DNA of 21,479 bases, from assembly GCA_036897485.1 (NCBI GenBank), contig JAYMTF010001752.1, positions 1 through 21,479 on the forward strand, written 5' to 3'. This document shows, one piece after another, positions 1 through 8,695 of the stretch (positions are counted from its first letter, which is position 1; the number at the start of each line of letters is the position of its first letter). The stretch is from Pelargonium nanum. Taxonomy: Eukaryota; Streptophyta; Magnoliopsida; Geraniales; Geraniaceae. The position numbers were made by a program, and so were the translations under genes. The notes under the pieces were generated by a model. The model made no database searches. It was given only the letters and a program-made list of their open reading frames with translations, and was not told the origin of the DNA.

Positions 1-45
1 CAGAATCTGCTTAGCATGCATCACAACAGGAAAGCGAATAGCCAT
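1..45 (-). CDS. SAUR family protein, N-terminal fragment cut by the window edge
   Basis: Reading the minus strand from the ATG at 45 gives 15 codons, MAIRFPVVMHAKQIL, before the window ends. The sequence matches the SAUR N-terminus pattern M-G/A-x-R-F/L-P-x-x-x-x-A-K-Q-I-L/V seen in the other copies here; HAKQI is identical to the two neighbouring minus-strand genes. A TATA box lies about 110 bp upstream on the same strand, the usual spacing in this cluster. The conserved core (VPKGH to LTIPC) would lie outside the window, so whether the gene is intact cannot be judged. SAURs are intronless, auxin-inducible growth regulators of about 90-100 residues; membership is inferred from the short N-terminus plus its position next to tandem SAURs. 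Confidence 0.75.
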   Translation of the reverse strand, partial: MAIRFPVVMHAKQIL

Positions 46-153
46 GGCAATTAAGTAGTGATCAATTAAAAGATGAGCAAGTGATGAATGAAAGTTTTGC
101 TAGGAGTAGTACTAGATTACAGATGTTGTGAGGAATTGGTTAGTTTGGTTGTG

Positions 154-161
154 TATATATA
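154..161 (-). promoter_or_regulatory. TATA box of the edge SAUR
   Basis: The plus strand reads TATATATA, and the minus strand reads the same. It lies about 109 bp before the ATG at 45, compatible with a short leader as in the other SAURs of the window. Confidence 0.5.
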
Positions 162-1150
162 GAAGCAAGGGTCAAGGGTATGTTATTTGTAAGGTGGTTG
201 TCTAGGTAGCTCTATCAGAGTGAGTAAAGTCAAGTCATTTTGGGTTAGGCTTTGGTGATAGACACAAGCACCTGAATGATCACATGAATATGTCTATCAA
301 CTTATCACCAAGGACTTGTTGTGCCCTACCATATATGTCCTTGAGAGCAACAATGCAAGCTAGGGACCCATACCCATGTGAGCTTAAAGATAGGAGAGTT
401 CTGGCTGATTAAAGTGGACTACTTGTTTCAGCATATGCACCGCGTATACGTGTTAAAGAAGCTTCCCATAATTAACAACCCAAGTTAAGGAACTTAATTG
501 CAGGTTGACAAAGATATATATATAGCAATTGATGACAAGTCTACCAGACAGGACTTAATTTGATGACTGGTCTAAAACAGGAAACTTTCAAGTTGATAGA
601 CTGATGTAGAAGCATTAAGAGCAATTGTCCATAGAATTTGCTTCAGAACAAAAAAGCTACTATTAACACCAAAGTCTAAGTTCAATGCTCCTGATTAGGA
701 AAAAACAACTTAATAACACAAGTTTAAGATCTCAATAAATATGAAACCAATTATATCCTATTACTTGGATCTTCTTTAATCTTAATCATATACCAAATCA
801 TCCTTAAATATGAATGTGGAAGGACTTAGACTCGGGCTCAGACATAACATCTTGATGCATCACATTGACTTTCTTCCGAGTCATCATCATCGACAGCTTG
901 TACAAGATTGACTCAACTGTATCATGACCTACATTTTACAGGAACGCAATGTGAACAACACTGACTAGAAATAAATACGTTTCTTGAATCAAGAGACATG
1001 CTTGTGACATCTAACTACAAGCATATATATAGTTAATTAAGAAATAGAAGTGGTTTTTAAAGGACAGAAGTGGAGTACCAATAAGAACTATATATGCCCA
1101 TATATAGTGGTGTGATATTCATGGACAGAAAATTACATGGTAGTTGTTTG

Positions 1151-1285
1151 CAGGACAAAACCACATGAAGCTCACATGAAGAATGTCCATGACTACTACT
1201 ACTTGCCCCCAATGCTAAACTAATATTCATTATGGTCAATCAAATCGCCTTAAATTTATCGTGAAAGATAATATTATTGCAATCT
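1151..1285. repeat. Duplicated 3' flank block, copy 1
   Basis: This block shares a series of short matches, in the same order, with 3591-3710: a GGACAAAACCACATGAAG-like start, CACATGAAGAA.GTCC, CTACTAC, CCCCCATTGCTA-like and GTGAAAGATAATATT-like segments. Each copy lies downstream of a minus-strand SAUR. This copy carries an extra CTCACATGAAG. It is inferred to be a diverged remnant of the tandem duplication that made the two genes. Confidence 0.5.
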
Positions 1286-1648
1286 CATAAAAGTCGCAGA
1301 CAAATCTTTAATAGCAATTCCAACAACATTAAAAGAAATGTAGTCATTTCAAATACAATAACAGCTTCGAATGTTACGAGTCAACTGTACGAAAAGGTTC
1401 TTCATTAGTACTCTTTGAGGCATTAGTGCTATTTTTATGTAATACATGGTCACACAGAAAACATAATGACTGTTAAATGTAAAATGTGTATACCAGAAAG
1501 TTTACTTAAAGTTCATATATTTCTAGGAACAAATAAGTTTACATAACGGCTACAAACAATTTTACAAATTTAGTATCGCTAATGGCGATTAATGGAGTTA
1601 GTCTTTGTATCCAGGTTAGCCAATTTCCGCGACATATATTGTTGATCA

Positions 1649-1939
1649 TCATGAGAAATGCAAGCTGCAAGTGAGATTAACAAACTCTTCTTGTTTGCAA
1701 GGGATAGTGAGGCCGCCCATGGGATGATTGAACCCAAACTCCTCTTCAGCTTGACTAAGCAACCTTTGGAACAAAGGATGTTTCAAGTAAGTAATAGGAA
1801 TAACAAATCTCTTCATTTCATCACATTCCCCAACATAAACAGCAATATGGCCTTTAGGCACATCTGCTGTTTCTTGGGACAACAGAATGCGCCGAACAAT
1901 CTGCTTAGCATGAACAATCTTTGGTAGACGAAAACCCAT
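1649..1939 (-). CDS. SAUR family protein (96 aa), tandem copy 1
   Basis: Single-exon gene with ATG at 1939 and TGA at 1649-1651. The protein starts [17 protein letters not shown] and has the whole SAUR core: VPKGH at residues 27-31, AVYVGE 33-38, KRFVIP 43-48, FQRLL 57-61, AEEEFGF 64-70, [10 protein letters not shown] 72-81 and a short tail. Length is normal for the family. SAURs bind and inhibit PP2C.D phosphatases, keeping plasma-membrane H+-ATPases phosphorylated and promoting cell expansion; that function is family knowledge. The loop after VGE carries two residues more (CDEMK) than its tandem partner at 4270-4545. The start is supported by a TATA box about 95 bp upstream and by alignment with all paralogues. 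No catalytic residues are expected, as SAURs are not enzymes. Confidence 0.95.
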   Translation of the reverse strand: MGFRLPKIVHAKQIVRRILLSQETADVPKGHIAVYVGECDEMKRFVIPITYLKHPLFQRLLSQAEEEFGFNHPMGGLTIPCKQEEFVNLTCSLHFS

Positions 1940-2032
1940 AACTTATCGGGGATCAATAAGTATTGGAAATAGGCCAAGTTTAGGAGTAAGAGAAGATCTT
2001 GCAGTGGTGGACAATCTTGGAAGTGAGTTACA

Positions 2033-2038
2033 TATATA
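2033..2038 (-). promoter_or_regulatory. TATA box of SAUR 1649-1939
   Basis: TATATA in an A/T-rich context, about 95 bp before the ATG at 1939. The tandem partner has a TATA box at nearly the same distance (4631-4638). Confidence 0.55.
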
Positions 2039-2136
2039 GAAAAACAGAAAGATGTATGCACCAATATGCTAAAATGGATTCAATGTGTGATCCAGAATAG
2101 AACCTGCATTGTGTGGGGTCTGCTGGTCATGCAACA

Positions 2137-2144
2137 TCACATGG
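2137..2144 (-). promoter_or_regulatory. CCATGTGA promoter motif of SAUR 1649-1939
   Basis: The minus strand reads CCATGTGA, within a 14-bp word CAACATCACATGGT (plus strand, 2132-2145) that is identical at 4733-4746 in front of the tandem copy. The motif lies about 198 bp before the ATG and about 99 bp before the TATA box. The same 8-mer recurs in front of every intact SAUR here. Its core CACATG/CATGTG is an E-box variant bound by PIF-type bHLH factors and also a NAC-type core; binding here is inferred. Confidence 0.55.
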
Positions 2145-2300
2145 TCTAGCTTCCCATTCAAAACTCTGTTTTTCAAAAGTTTGATGATTTTCTAAATCTT
2201 CATGGCCTACCACTAAGATTATAACAATTAGCAGTTGGTGACCCAAAATCTTAACCTTCTTGTATATGATGATTTATGCTTTAGACCATTTGGATCGCGT

Positions 2301-2475
2301 ACTATTTGGCGGAGACTGAAATGTGATCAGATATAATGCATTTTTTCGACAAACCATATGTCATACTCTACATGTTTGTTGAATTTTTCGATCAAATAAA
2401 CATAGTATCCACCACTTGTAGCCATTGTGAGTACCATACATATTTTTTGCAGATTCATGTAATAAACAGACTGAT
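2301..2475. repeat. Duplicated distal promoter block, copy 1
   Basis: Starts with ACTATTTGGCGGAGACTGA and continues with TTGTTGAATTTTTCGAT, AAATAAACATAGTATCCACCACT and CAGATTCATGT segments. These align in order with ACTATTTGGCAGATACTGA and following segments at 4791-4950. Both copies lie about 250-550 bp upstream of a minus-strand SAUR. Similarity is patchy, so the duplication is old. Confidence 0.55.
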
Positions 2476-3590
2476 GAGGAATTAGATGAATCTGGACATT
2501 TGTTAGCAAACCAACCGATTAGTACATGCACATGAAATTTCATATGTATGATCCTGATAATTAATACAGTCTATGCCATATAATTAATTGATCATAAGCT
2601 ATAAAACTAGTCAAATCTGTATGGCTTAATTAAATAAATGGTTTCACACAAATTGGTCAACTTCATCATTTGATTAATCATCGGTGAGAATCATATATAC
2701 TAATTGACTTTCATGATAATAATCAGTATCAGTTTCAAGCTAATGGAAACTTCCCTACTGCAAAATTATAATACATAATTAAGGATTTTATAAGAGTCCT
2801 GGAAGCATATATATCAGTCAACTAGAAAAAGAAAAATAATGTGAGATACTCTCAGATTCCACATCGGTGGAAGCCTCGTGTACAGGGCGCGCGACACTTA
2901 TTATATTTTCCATCAACAGAGATCATCATAGCAAATATAGTTTCCATATTGATAGGAATGGTTAAGTCCAAATACAATGCAAGAAACAGTAGCTGCTTTT
3001 TAGCTTAGCTGGTTATGCACTCATTGCTCTAAGAAAGGTCCTTTAATTTTTCTTTTTTGACTCACAACATGATCCAGAATCATCCTCTATGACCCATTTC
3101 AAATCTGAATCATGATATCAATTCAAAGATTAATAGATAATATGTTATACACACCATGACATGTTTCTTCAAGATTATGCTGCATTGTTCAGAGTAAGCA
3201 TTCATTTCCTTTCACAATGATCCTTATTATTCTAGATGGTAATTACTATGATCAAGACTCAAGAGCATTTCTTAGGTCAAGACAAGACGAGACATACACA
3301 ACGAGTCCCTATCTGTTTAATGTTAAAAGATAAGATCGATGAATCTAACCGAGATAATGTGAAAAATAGACAAGTCACAAAGATGCTGACCCAGTATATA
3401 TTGTGATCTAGCTAGTTGATGATCACTGTCTAAAACAGGAATTCCACTTGCAGTAGAGGCTAACAATAGTTGGAGCCAACATGAATCCAATTATTAGCAT
3501 CCATGTTATGTGCATTTTACTAAGAAAGATATGAAATCTGCTAAAGCAGCTTTTGAAATTAGCAGAAGGAAAAGAAAGATATAGTAATTT

Positions 3591-3710
3591 GAAGGACGAC
3601 GAATCACATGAAGAAGGTCCTACTACTGGTCCCCATTGCTACACCATATCCATTTTCACTACCAAATTGCTATCACTCTCATGAAAGATGATATTTTTTT
3701 CATACAACTC
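3591..3710. repeat. Duplicated 3' flank block, copy 2
   Basis: Counterpart of 1151-1285, downstream of SAUR 4270-4545. It shares CACATGAAGAAGGTCC, TACTACTGGTCCCCATTGCTA and CATGAAAGATGATATT segments in the same order, with small gaps. Confidence 0.5.
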
Positions 3711-4006
3711 CTGGACCAATCAGTAGTTGCAATCGTAGAGATTGCAATATTTATATAAGGCTAGGCATATCCAAATATGGACAGATATGCCATTTATGTA
3801 CTGACAAGAAATCTGCAAATACGTACAGGTTTAGTACTCGACGAGTAGCTAGGGGCTCACAGCTTGTATGTTAGATCAATCACCATACACAAAAATATGA
3901 GAATTGATAGAACACAATGGTTAAATGATGTTACTAATATTGTTTGTTTGTGAGGCCTTATAATATGAACAATCAACATCATAACCACTTTTTTGGAGAC
4001 CTTAGC

Positions 4007-4090
4007 AGCTACTATTAAGAGGTGCATGCATTGAGAAACAAGTGACATATTTCAAGTATATCAGATGCTATAGCTACTATTAAGAAGTGC
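4007..4090. repeat. Short direct repeat (19-bp word twice, 65-bp period)
   Basis: AGCTACTATTAAGAGGTGC at 4007-4025 and AGCTACTATTAAGAAGTGC at 4072-4090 differ at one base. The DNA between them is not obviously repeated, so this is either a decayed local tandem duplication or a slippage product. It lies in the 3' flank of SAUR 4270-4545. Confidence 0.7.
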
Positions 4091-4269
4091 TTGATTGAAC
4101 AATTTGTTTGTATATTTCATGAAATAAGTAAGATTTACATGGTTTTGACAAAACAAGCCAATCAATATTATCATATCCTCTGTTCTTTACAAAAACTAGT
4201 ATTAGTATATCAGTGCTAGGAGGTCCATTTCCCGGGTTAGGCACTTTGAGAAGGCGCGTTTCTTGAAAA

Positions 4270-4545
4270 TTACAGCCTGCAAGTGAGATCAAGAAATGTT
4301 TCTTCGCTGCAAGGTATTGTGAGGCCGCCCGTGGGATGATTAAACCCGAACTCCTCCTCAGCTTGCCTCAGCAAAGATTGGAAAGATTGATGCTTCAAGT
4401 AAGATACAGGAATAATGAATCTCTTTTTGCATTCCCCAACATAAACAGCAAGGTGACCTTTAGGCACATCTGCTATTTCTTGAGACAATAGAGCGCGACG
4501 CACAATCTGCTTAGCATGAACAATCTTTAAAAAACCAAAACCCAT
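4270..4545 (-). CDS. SAUR family protein (91 aa), tandem copy 2
   Basis: Single-exon gene with ATG at 4545. The protein begins [20 protein letters not shown] and is closely similar to the 1649-1939 product along its length: VPKGH 27-31, AVYVGE 33-38, KRFIIP 41-46, FQSLL 55-59, AEEEFGF 62-68, LTIPC 75-79. It ends at ...TCRL, five residues earlier than the other tandem copy. Two positions usually conserved in this subgroup differ: H-P becomes HQ at 52-53 before FQ, and HPM becomes HPT at 70-72. These may indicate relaxed constraint, but the frame is fully open. TATA and CCATGTGA motifs lie at the positions seen in the sister gene. The expected role is that of SAURs: PP2C.D inhibition and promotion of cell expansion. 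Confidence 0.94.
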   Translation of the reverse strand: MGFGFLKIVHAKQIVRRALLSQEIADVPKGHLAVYVGECKKRFIIPVSYLKHQSFQSLLRQAEEEFGFNHPTGGLTIPCSEETFLDLTCRL

Positions 4546-4630
4546 AACTTATCAAATGGAAAATTCTTCTGAAAGTTTTAATTAGCAACCAAGACAGTAC
4601 TGATTATCAGTTGGAGTTTTAAAGTAGAGG

Positions 4631-4638
4631 TTTATATA
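4631..4638 (-). promoter_or_regulatory. TATA box of SAUR 4270-4545
   Basis: The minus strand reads TATATAAA, a strong TATA box, ending about 86 bp before the ATG at 4545. Leader length matches the other SAURs. Confidence 0.65.
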
Positions 4639-4737
4639 GAAGTTGTATATTGCAAGTGTATGTTCTCGAATCTTGAATTTTGTGTGGTCAAGACAAGACC
4701 TTGCAGTAATGTATAGAACATCAACATATATACAACA

Positions 4738-4745
4738 TCACATGG
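4738..4745 (-). promoter_or_regulatory. CCATGTGA promoter motif of SAUR 4270-4545
   Basis: The minus strand reads CCATGTGA about 193 bp before the ATG and 100 bp before the TATA box. It lies inside CAACATCACATGGT, which is identical in front of the sister gene at 2132-2145 although the surrounding DNA has diverged. Confidence 0.55.
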
Positions 4746-4790
4746 TGGACCAAATCATGCTACATTCTACACAAACATATTGAATTGAAC

Positions 4791-4950
4791 ACTATTTGGC
4801 AGATACTGATATATGGATAATACTTTCACTTATTAATATAATTTATACTAACTTGTTGACATTTCGATGAGATAAACGCGATAGGATCAACGACTAAATA
4901 TATAAAGCATGTGAATTAACAGGTACACATTTTGTACATTCATGTGATGG
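4791..4950. repeat. Duplicated distal promoter block, copy 2
   Basis: Counterpart of 2301-2475, upstream of SAUR 4270-4545. It shares ACTATTTGGC, ATTTCGATGAGATAAAC-like and CATTCATGT segments in the same order. Confidence 0.55.
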
Positions 4951-6710
4951 TGTCTAATTAATTGCAGACAGATTAGGGTTGGTGGATCATTATATGAACT
5001 TGGTCCTGCATTTGGAGGGATTTAATGTTGAATGGAAACACAAACACAACCAAACTTGAATATCATAATTTTTCATTAATTATCATGATGCATAGACCTT
5101 ATTAATTGATATCCCACAAACAATGAAATTGTTAATTAATTATAAAATATGGTTTACTTTCATTAATTAAAGTTGGTGATGTTTTGACCATCGTTACAAA
5201 GTCATACTAATTGTTTATAGCTATCATTAATTTCTGATCCTAACAACAATCTTCTGAGGACCTTTTAATCAATCATGATATATAGAATTATAATATTGAT
5301 TAATAAGTAGTTAAACTCCTTAAGTTTTTTTAACCACTAAGGGTGGCGCAGTTGGTTATTCTAGCTGTGTGAGTGGGATGAGGTCTCAGGATCGATTCTC
5401 ACTCAACACATCAACACTATTGTTTCCTTGTTCAAGTAAAATGTCAAACCAAACCAGGAAGAAAAGTATATGTATTAGTGGCTTATATAATATTTTTTTG
5501 TTGAACTTACAAAGGTTAAAACTTAAAAACAAGCTAATTTTCATATATATATACTCAAATTAAGTTGACTTTTGGAATATTGTAAGGAGCCGGGTTGGTA
5601 CACGTGAAGTAGTGCATATGTTTTTCCACGTGAGAGCTAGCTTATATTGCCATCCAATTTTACCTGATCATTTTTGTTAGCAAAGATTCTTTTGGCATTT
5701 CATATATTATTTTCATACCACTTTCTAAATTTTAACTCAAGCGGCACAAAATTCTCCATTAGATGTTATCCACTTTTTGCTCATACGAGAAAACACATGC
5801 ATTCGTTTTCTTCTTATATACTCTAGAACATTCGGATGTGCAATGTTGTAAAAACTAAACACGCAAATGTGTATAGTAGGAGTGCTTGATGAGTCTTTTC
5901 GATAAGCTAGCTAGCTAACAATTGTTTCTCGAAGCTAATTGTGAGCCAAGAAAACCAAGCCACGTGTGACTAGTATTTCATTTCCTTCACATCATGTTCG
6001 TTTTCTTGATTATTACTTGTCATGTCCACTCACTTTCTATATCCAGACAGGAAAATATATGCTGAGAGTAGAGATGTGTCCGAAACCATAGACAAGCCAT
6101 TTTAGATCATCACCTTGAAGCCACATGAGATAGAGAATAACAGGAAAGACACTCTCATGGTTTGTATCAACCATTATGAGACTAATGGTTCTAAGAATAG
6201 CCCAACACGTTCATAAACTTTATAACCAATCATCAATATGCACCACAAAATTTTCTTTTTCAACTAATGTGTAGTATGATCTACATTGATCTACCATTGA
6301 ACAATCTATGCGTTGTTAACATATTTGTGGAGGAATTAAGTTGATCCACAAGCTCGGGTTTGTATATATGACCCACGAATGTGAATGGCATAAATGAACA
6401 TTTGAAAACATGACAAACTCATATGAAACCACTCATACCATTTTAGGTTTTTGATAGATACTTGATGATCATGACATTGACGGATCGATGTTGAGAAATG
6501 TTGAAAACAACATATGGAAGTATAGTTGGTCATTCTTCTTTGAGATGTGAACACATGTATCTCTTCTGGAACTTTCGTAGCATATACTAGCTAGCAACAA
6601 ATTCACCCAATTCATTCATTTACGTACTTCTCTGCCGACCAGAAACGTAAATTAATGAAAGGAACCTACATTTGTTAAGAAGACAAATCTCAAGAGTAGC
6701 AACCATACTT
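4951..6710. other. Gene-free AT-rich spacer
   Basis: No supported gene. It contains the SINE-like element at 5341-5495 and three G-box cores (CACGTG at 5601-5606, 5627-5632 and 5961-5966). Open frames at 5369-5563 and 6336-6554 have no recognisable domain; the first lies inside the SINE-like element. Confidence 0.55.
5341..5495 (+). mobile_element. tRNA-derived SINE-like element
   Basis: A Pol III A box (TGGCGCAGTTGG, 5344-5355) is followed by a B box (GATCGATTC, about 5391-5399) inside GAGGTCTCAGGATCGATTC. This wording is close to the B-box region of the two SINEs near 12 kb. The body ends near a run of T (about 5490-5497). The spacing and sequence do not form a tRNA cloverleaf with matching acceptor arms. 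A target-site duplication could not be fixed, so the right end is approximate. Confidence 0.5.
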
Positions 6711-7077
6711 ACTCTGTTCCAAAATGAGCGTCTTGTTTCACTTAAATTTTTGTCTAAAATATTGAGTGTCAACTTATCTTTATTAGTATGTTAGTTATTT
6801 ATGAATTGTCAATGATATATGTATAGTAAGTAAGTTAGTATCTCTTAACACATAATCATAAGGATATAAGAGTAAGAATATCACACTGAAAAGTTTTATT
6901 TTTCTCAAATTATGAATAAGGACCCTCTTTTGGGCCAAAGGGGTTATAACTTATTATAGGGATATTATATTAGAAATTCATAAAATATTAACTTCGTATA
7001 AAGAAAAGACATGACAATATTCATTTTGATACAAAAATGCACGTCAAAAGAACACTCATTTAGTCATTTGTAAAGGA
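6711..7077. mobile_element. Stowaway-like (Tc1/mariner) MITE
   Basis: The left end, ACTCTGTTCCAAAATGAGCG, resembles the CTCC-CTC-TGTTCC-AAAAT-GAG terminus common to plant Stowaway elements. The reverse complement of the right end (about 7010-7077) aligns with the first 60 bases: AAATGAG.GT.TT, then ATTTTTGT..AAAAT, then TATTG.GT. The inside is AT-rich without coding capacity. The rightmost bases of the expected terminus look replaced or diverged where a CACTA end begins at 7079. Confidence 0.5.
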
Positions 7078-7078
7078 G

Positions 7079-7260
7079 CACTACAAGAAAACGTTACTAG
7101 TGACGGACAGTTTCGTCGCCGATCCATGTGTTTTTGTCGTTGATCGTGTTTAGTGAAGGGATCAGATTTGTCGCTGATCTCAGCGTCGCTAACGATCTAC
7201 GACGGTTTCAACGACGAGGCAACCGTCGTTCGCAGCGACGATACCGGCGTCGACGGGATT
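7079..7260 (+). mobile_element. Truncated CACTA (En/Spm-type) transposon end
   Basis: CACTACAAGAAAA at 7079-7091 is the canonical CACTA terminal inverted repeat. It is followed by a GC-richer stretch with imperfect subterminal repeats: TTTCGTCGCCGATC (7111-7124), TTTGTCGTTGATC (7133-7145), TTTGTCGCTGATC (7167-7179), and inverted versions such as AACGACGA near 7210. No matching TTTTCTTGTAGTG end is found downstream and there is no transposase frame, so this is one end of a deleted element. Confidence 0.7.
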
Positions 7261-7860
7261 GGACTAGTTAGAAAAATAGTACTTACTTTGTAAGTAAGTG
7301 TAGTATTGGTTTCTAGTTTAAGTAAAATTAAGAAAGTTATTAGTGTCGTGCATTTACTTTTCTATCAATTAAGCAATTTTAAATCAGATTTGACTATATG
7401 AAACCCACCTAGCTAGACATGAAAAATATAAGTCCAAGAGACTTAGAGAGAGATAGAATCAAAAGGAAGCTTGATCCCCATAGTGATTTAGTTTATGATC
7501 ACTAATCTAAAACCACAAAAATTCATTCAAAGCTCTGAACTAGGGTCTTGCTTAAGTGGTGGGTCATCACAACAATCCACCAATTATATCTCCTGGTGGC
7601 TAGCTAGCAGCCTGGAGTAGAAAAGGCTAGTGATGATTACAATGGAGTCTAAGTTCAATGGTTTTGTGCAAGTAATGGCCAGAGCCAGTCATCAATATCA
7701 ATATTGTCAAGGACATGCCTAGCAACAAAAGGTCAGTGCCCCTATATTATTTCAAACACATTTGCTTCTATAATTTCACAACTTGTGACCCTCCTCTGTC
7801 CCTCAACCCTAGCTCAAGCTGGTGGTAGGGCATGCTCATGTCCTGCAACAGACAAGACAA
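7261..7860. other. Spacer and distal promoter upstream of SAUR 8074-8352
   Basis: No gene seen. An open frame at 7704-8054 runs through the TATA box and leader of the SAUR and has no domain, so I leave it out. The last part, around 7787-7860, has several TGTC cores in either orientation (CTGTCC, ATGTCC, CAGACA), the minimal sequence of auxin response elements; no exact TGTCTC or TGTCGG pair was noted. Confidence 0.5.
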
Positions 7861-7862
7861 AA

Positions 7863-7870
7863 CCATGTGA
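7863..7870 (+). promoter_or_regulatory. CCATGTGA promoter motif of SAUR 8074-8352
   Basis: CCATGTGA about 204 bp before the ATG and 77 bp before the TATA box, in the same orientation as the gene. It is part of CAAAACCATGTGAA, a 14-mer that occurs again exactly at about 15939-15952. Confidence 0.55.
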
Positions 7871-7946
7871 ACCTTCTCCATTTCCTCCACCTGCTATGTT
7901 TCTCAACTCTTCAATAACATCCTCATTTTCACACCCACTAAGCTCC

Positions 7947-7954
7947 TATATATA
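7947..7954 (+). promoter_or_regulatory. TATA box of SAUR 8074-8352
   Basis: TATATATA about 120 bp before the ATG, consistent with a leader of about 90 bases. Confidence 0.6.
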
Positions 7955-8073
7955 TTTGCCTCTAATTTACACAATTTCAAACCAAGTTTTCAAGTCTTCA
8001 AATAACTTTTCTAGTAAACATTTTCTTCTTCCATATCTAGCTTGCTTCTACTAAATAGTGTCACTACATAAAA

Positions 8074-8352
8074 ATGGGGTTGATGGGTATAGCTCAAGCT
8101 AAGCAAAAGCTGCAACGAAGCCTTTCGATGAGAAATGGAAATGTCCCGAAAGGTCATATTGCTGTTTATGTTGGAGAATGCCAGAAGAAGAGGTTTGTGA
8201 TCCCAATATCGTACTTGAATCATCCATTGTTTCAAGATTTGCTAAACCGAGCCGAGGAAGAATTTGGATTTGATCATCCTATGGGAGGTCTAACAATTCC
8301 ATGCAGCCAAGACTACTTCATCAGCCTAACAACAGCTTTGAATTGTTCCTGA
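8074..8352 (+). CDS. SAUR family protein (92 aa)
   Basis: Single-exon gene, ATG at 8074 and TGA at 8350-8352. The N-terminus [17 protein letters not shown] differs from the MGFR(F/L)P type of its neighbours and represents a different SAUR subgroup. The core is complete: VPKGH 24-28, AVYVGE 30-35, KKRFVIP 38-44, [11 protein letters not shown] 47-57, AEEEFGF 60-66, [10 protein letters not shown] 68-77. A second in-frame ATG at codon 4 could also serve as the start; the first is preferred because most SAURs begin with M-G. Promoter motifs (TATA, CCATGTGA) lie in the expected places, and a DST-like mRNA instability element may lie in the 3' UTR. By family knowledge it inhibits PP2C.D phosphatases in auxin-driven growth. 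It is the first plus-strand gene of the cluster and is divergent from the two minus-strand copies. Confidence 0.96.
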   Translation: MGLMGIAQAKQKLQRSLSMRNGNVPKGHIAVYVGECQKKRFVIPISYLNHPLFQDLLNRAEEEFGFDHPMGGLTIPCSQDYFISLTTALNCS

Positions 8353-8467
8353 TCTTTGGCCAATTGGTCATTGTAATTTTTTGGATTTTATTATTTGTTC
8401 TTCTTCTTTTTTTCTGGTTAGAATTTGAGTCTCTCTTTTGTATGCTTAAAGCAAGAAAAGAGGTGAT

Positions 8468-8507
8468 GGAAAATGAAGCCAGACTTGCTTAGATTTTGTA
8501 ATTGGTA
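8468..8507 (+). promoter_or_regulatory. Possible DST-like mRNA instability element in the SAUR 3' UTR
   Basis: SAUR 3' UTRs often carry a DST element with the ordered blocks GGA, ATAGATT and GTA, which causes fast mRNA decay. About 115 bp after the stop I see GGA (8468-8470), TTAGATT (8489-8495) and GTA (8498-8500, again 8505-8507). The middle block has one mismatch and the spacing is loose, so this is tentative. Confidence 0.3.
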
Positions 8508-8695
8508 TATTGCCAATTCAATTCCAATTTATCCCATATGTGGATCATGTCCCTTTCATATATATAAAATGTACATGAATGGTTCATCTCTAGCTCCTTT
8601 GATCTGTTTTTGCACTATACAAATGTCTCTTTTAACTCCATTTTCTACCAGAAACAAGATGGTGAATTCGTAAGAATACGCGTAACATGTCAAGT

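Larger units (their letters stand above)
46..1648. other. Intergenic, promoter of edge SAUR and 3' flank of the next SAUR
   Basis: No supported gene. The left part (46 to about 400) is the promoter side of the cut SAUR and contains CATGTGA on the minus strand at 280-287 (as TCATGTGA) and CCATGTGA on the plus strand at 374-381. The stretch 1151-1285 resembles sequence at 3591-3710, part of the duplicated 3' flank of the two minus-strand SAURs. The short open frame at 1057-1239 has no recognisable product and low-complexity codons. Confidence 0.6.
1940..4269. other. Intergenic between the two tandem minus-strand SAURs
   Basis: It contains the promoter of SAUR 1649-1939 (to about 2480) and the 3' flank of SAUR 4270-4545. 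Both carry stretches that are matched in the neighbouring duplication unit. A 19-bp word occurs twice with one mismatch (4007-4025, 4072-4090). Short open frames at 2327-2543 and 3857-4048 are AT-driven and show no domain. I see no other gene. Confidence 0.6.

Noticed and set aside
2856..2910. ATTCCACATCG about 34 bp before a TTATAT, resembling the USE plus TATA promoter of plant Pol II snRNA genes.
   Set aside because: The 11-mer differs by one base from the USE consensus, and the sequence after about 2930 does not resemble U1, U2, U4, U5 or minor snRNAs. Chance or LTR-like wording is as likely.
5341..5405. A possible tRNA gene with good A and B boxes.
   Set aside because: No acceptor stem or plausible cloverleaf, the A-to-B spacing is off, and the B-box region matches the SINEs near 12 kb; called a SINE-like element instead.
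7704..8054. A 116-codon open frame just before SAUR 8074.
   Set aside because: It runs through the SAUR TATA box and leader, has no domain, and its composition reflects promoter DNA.
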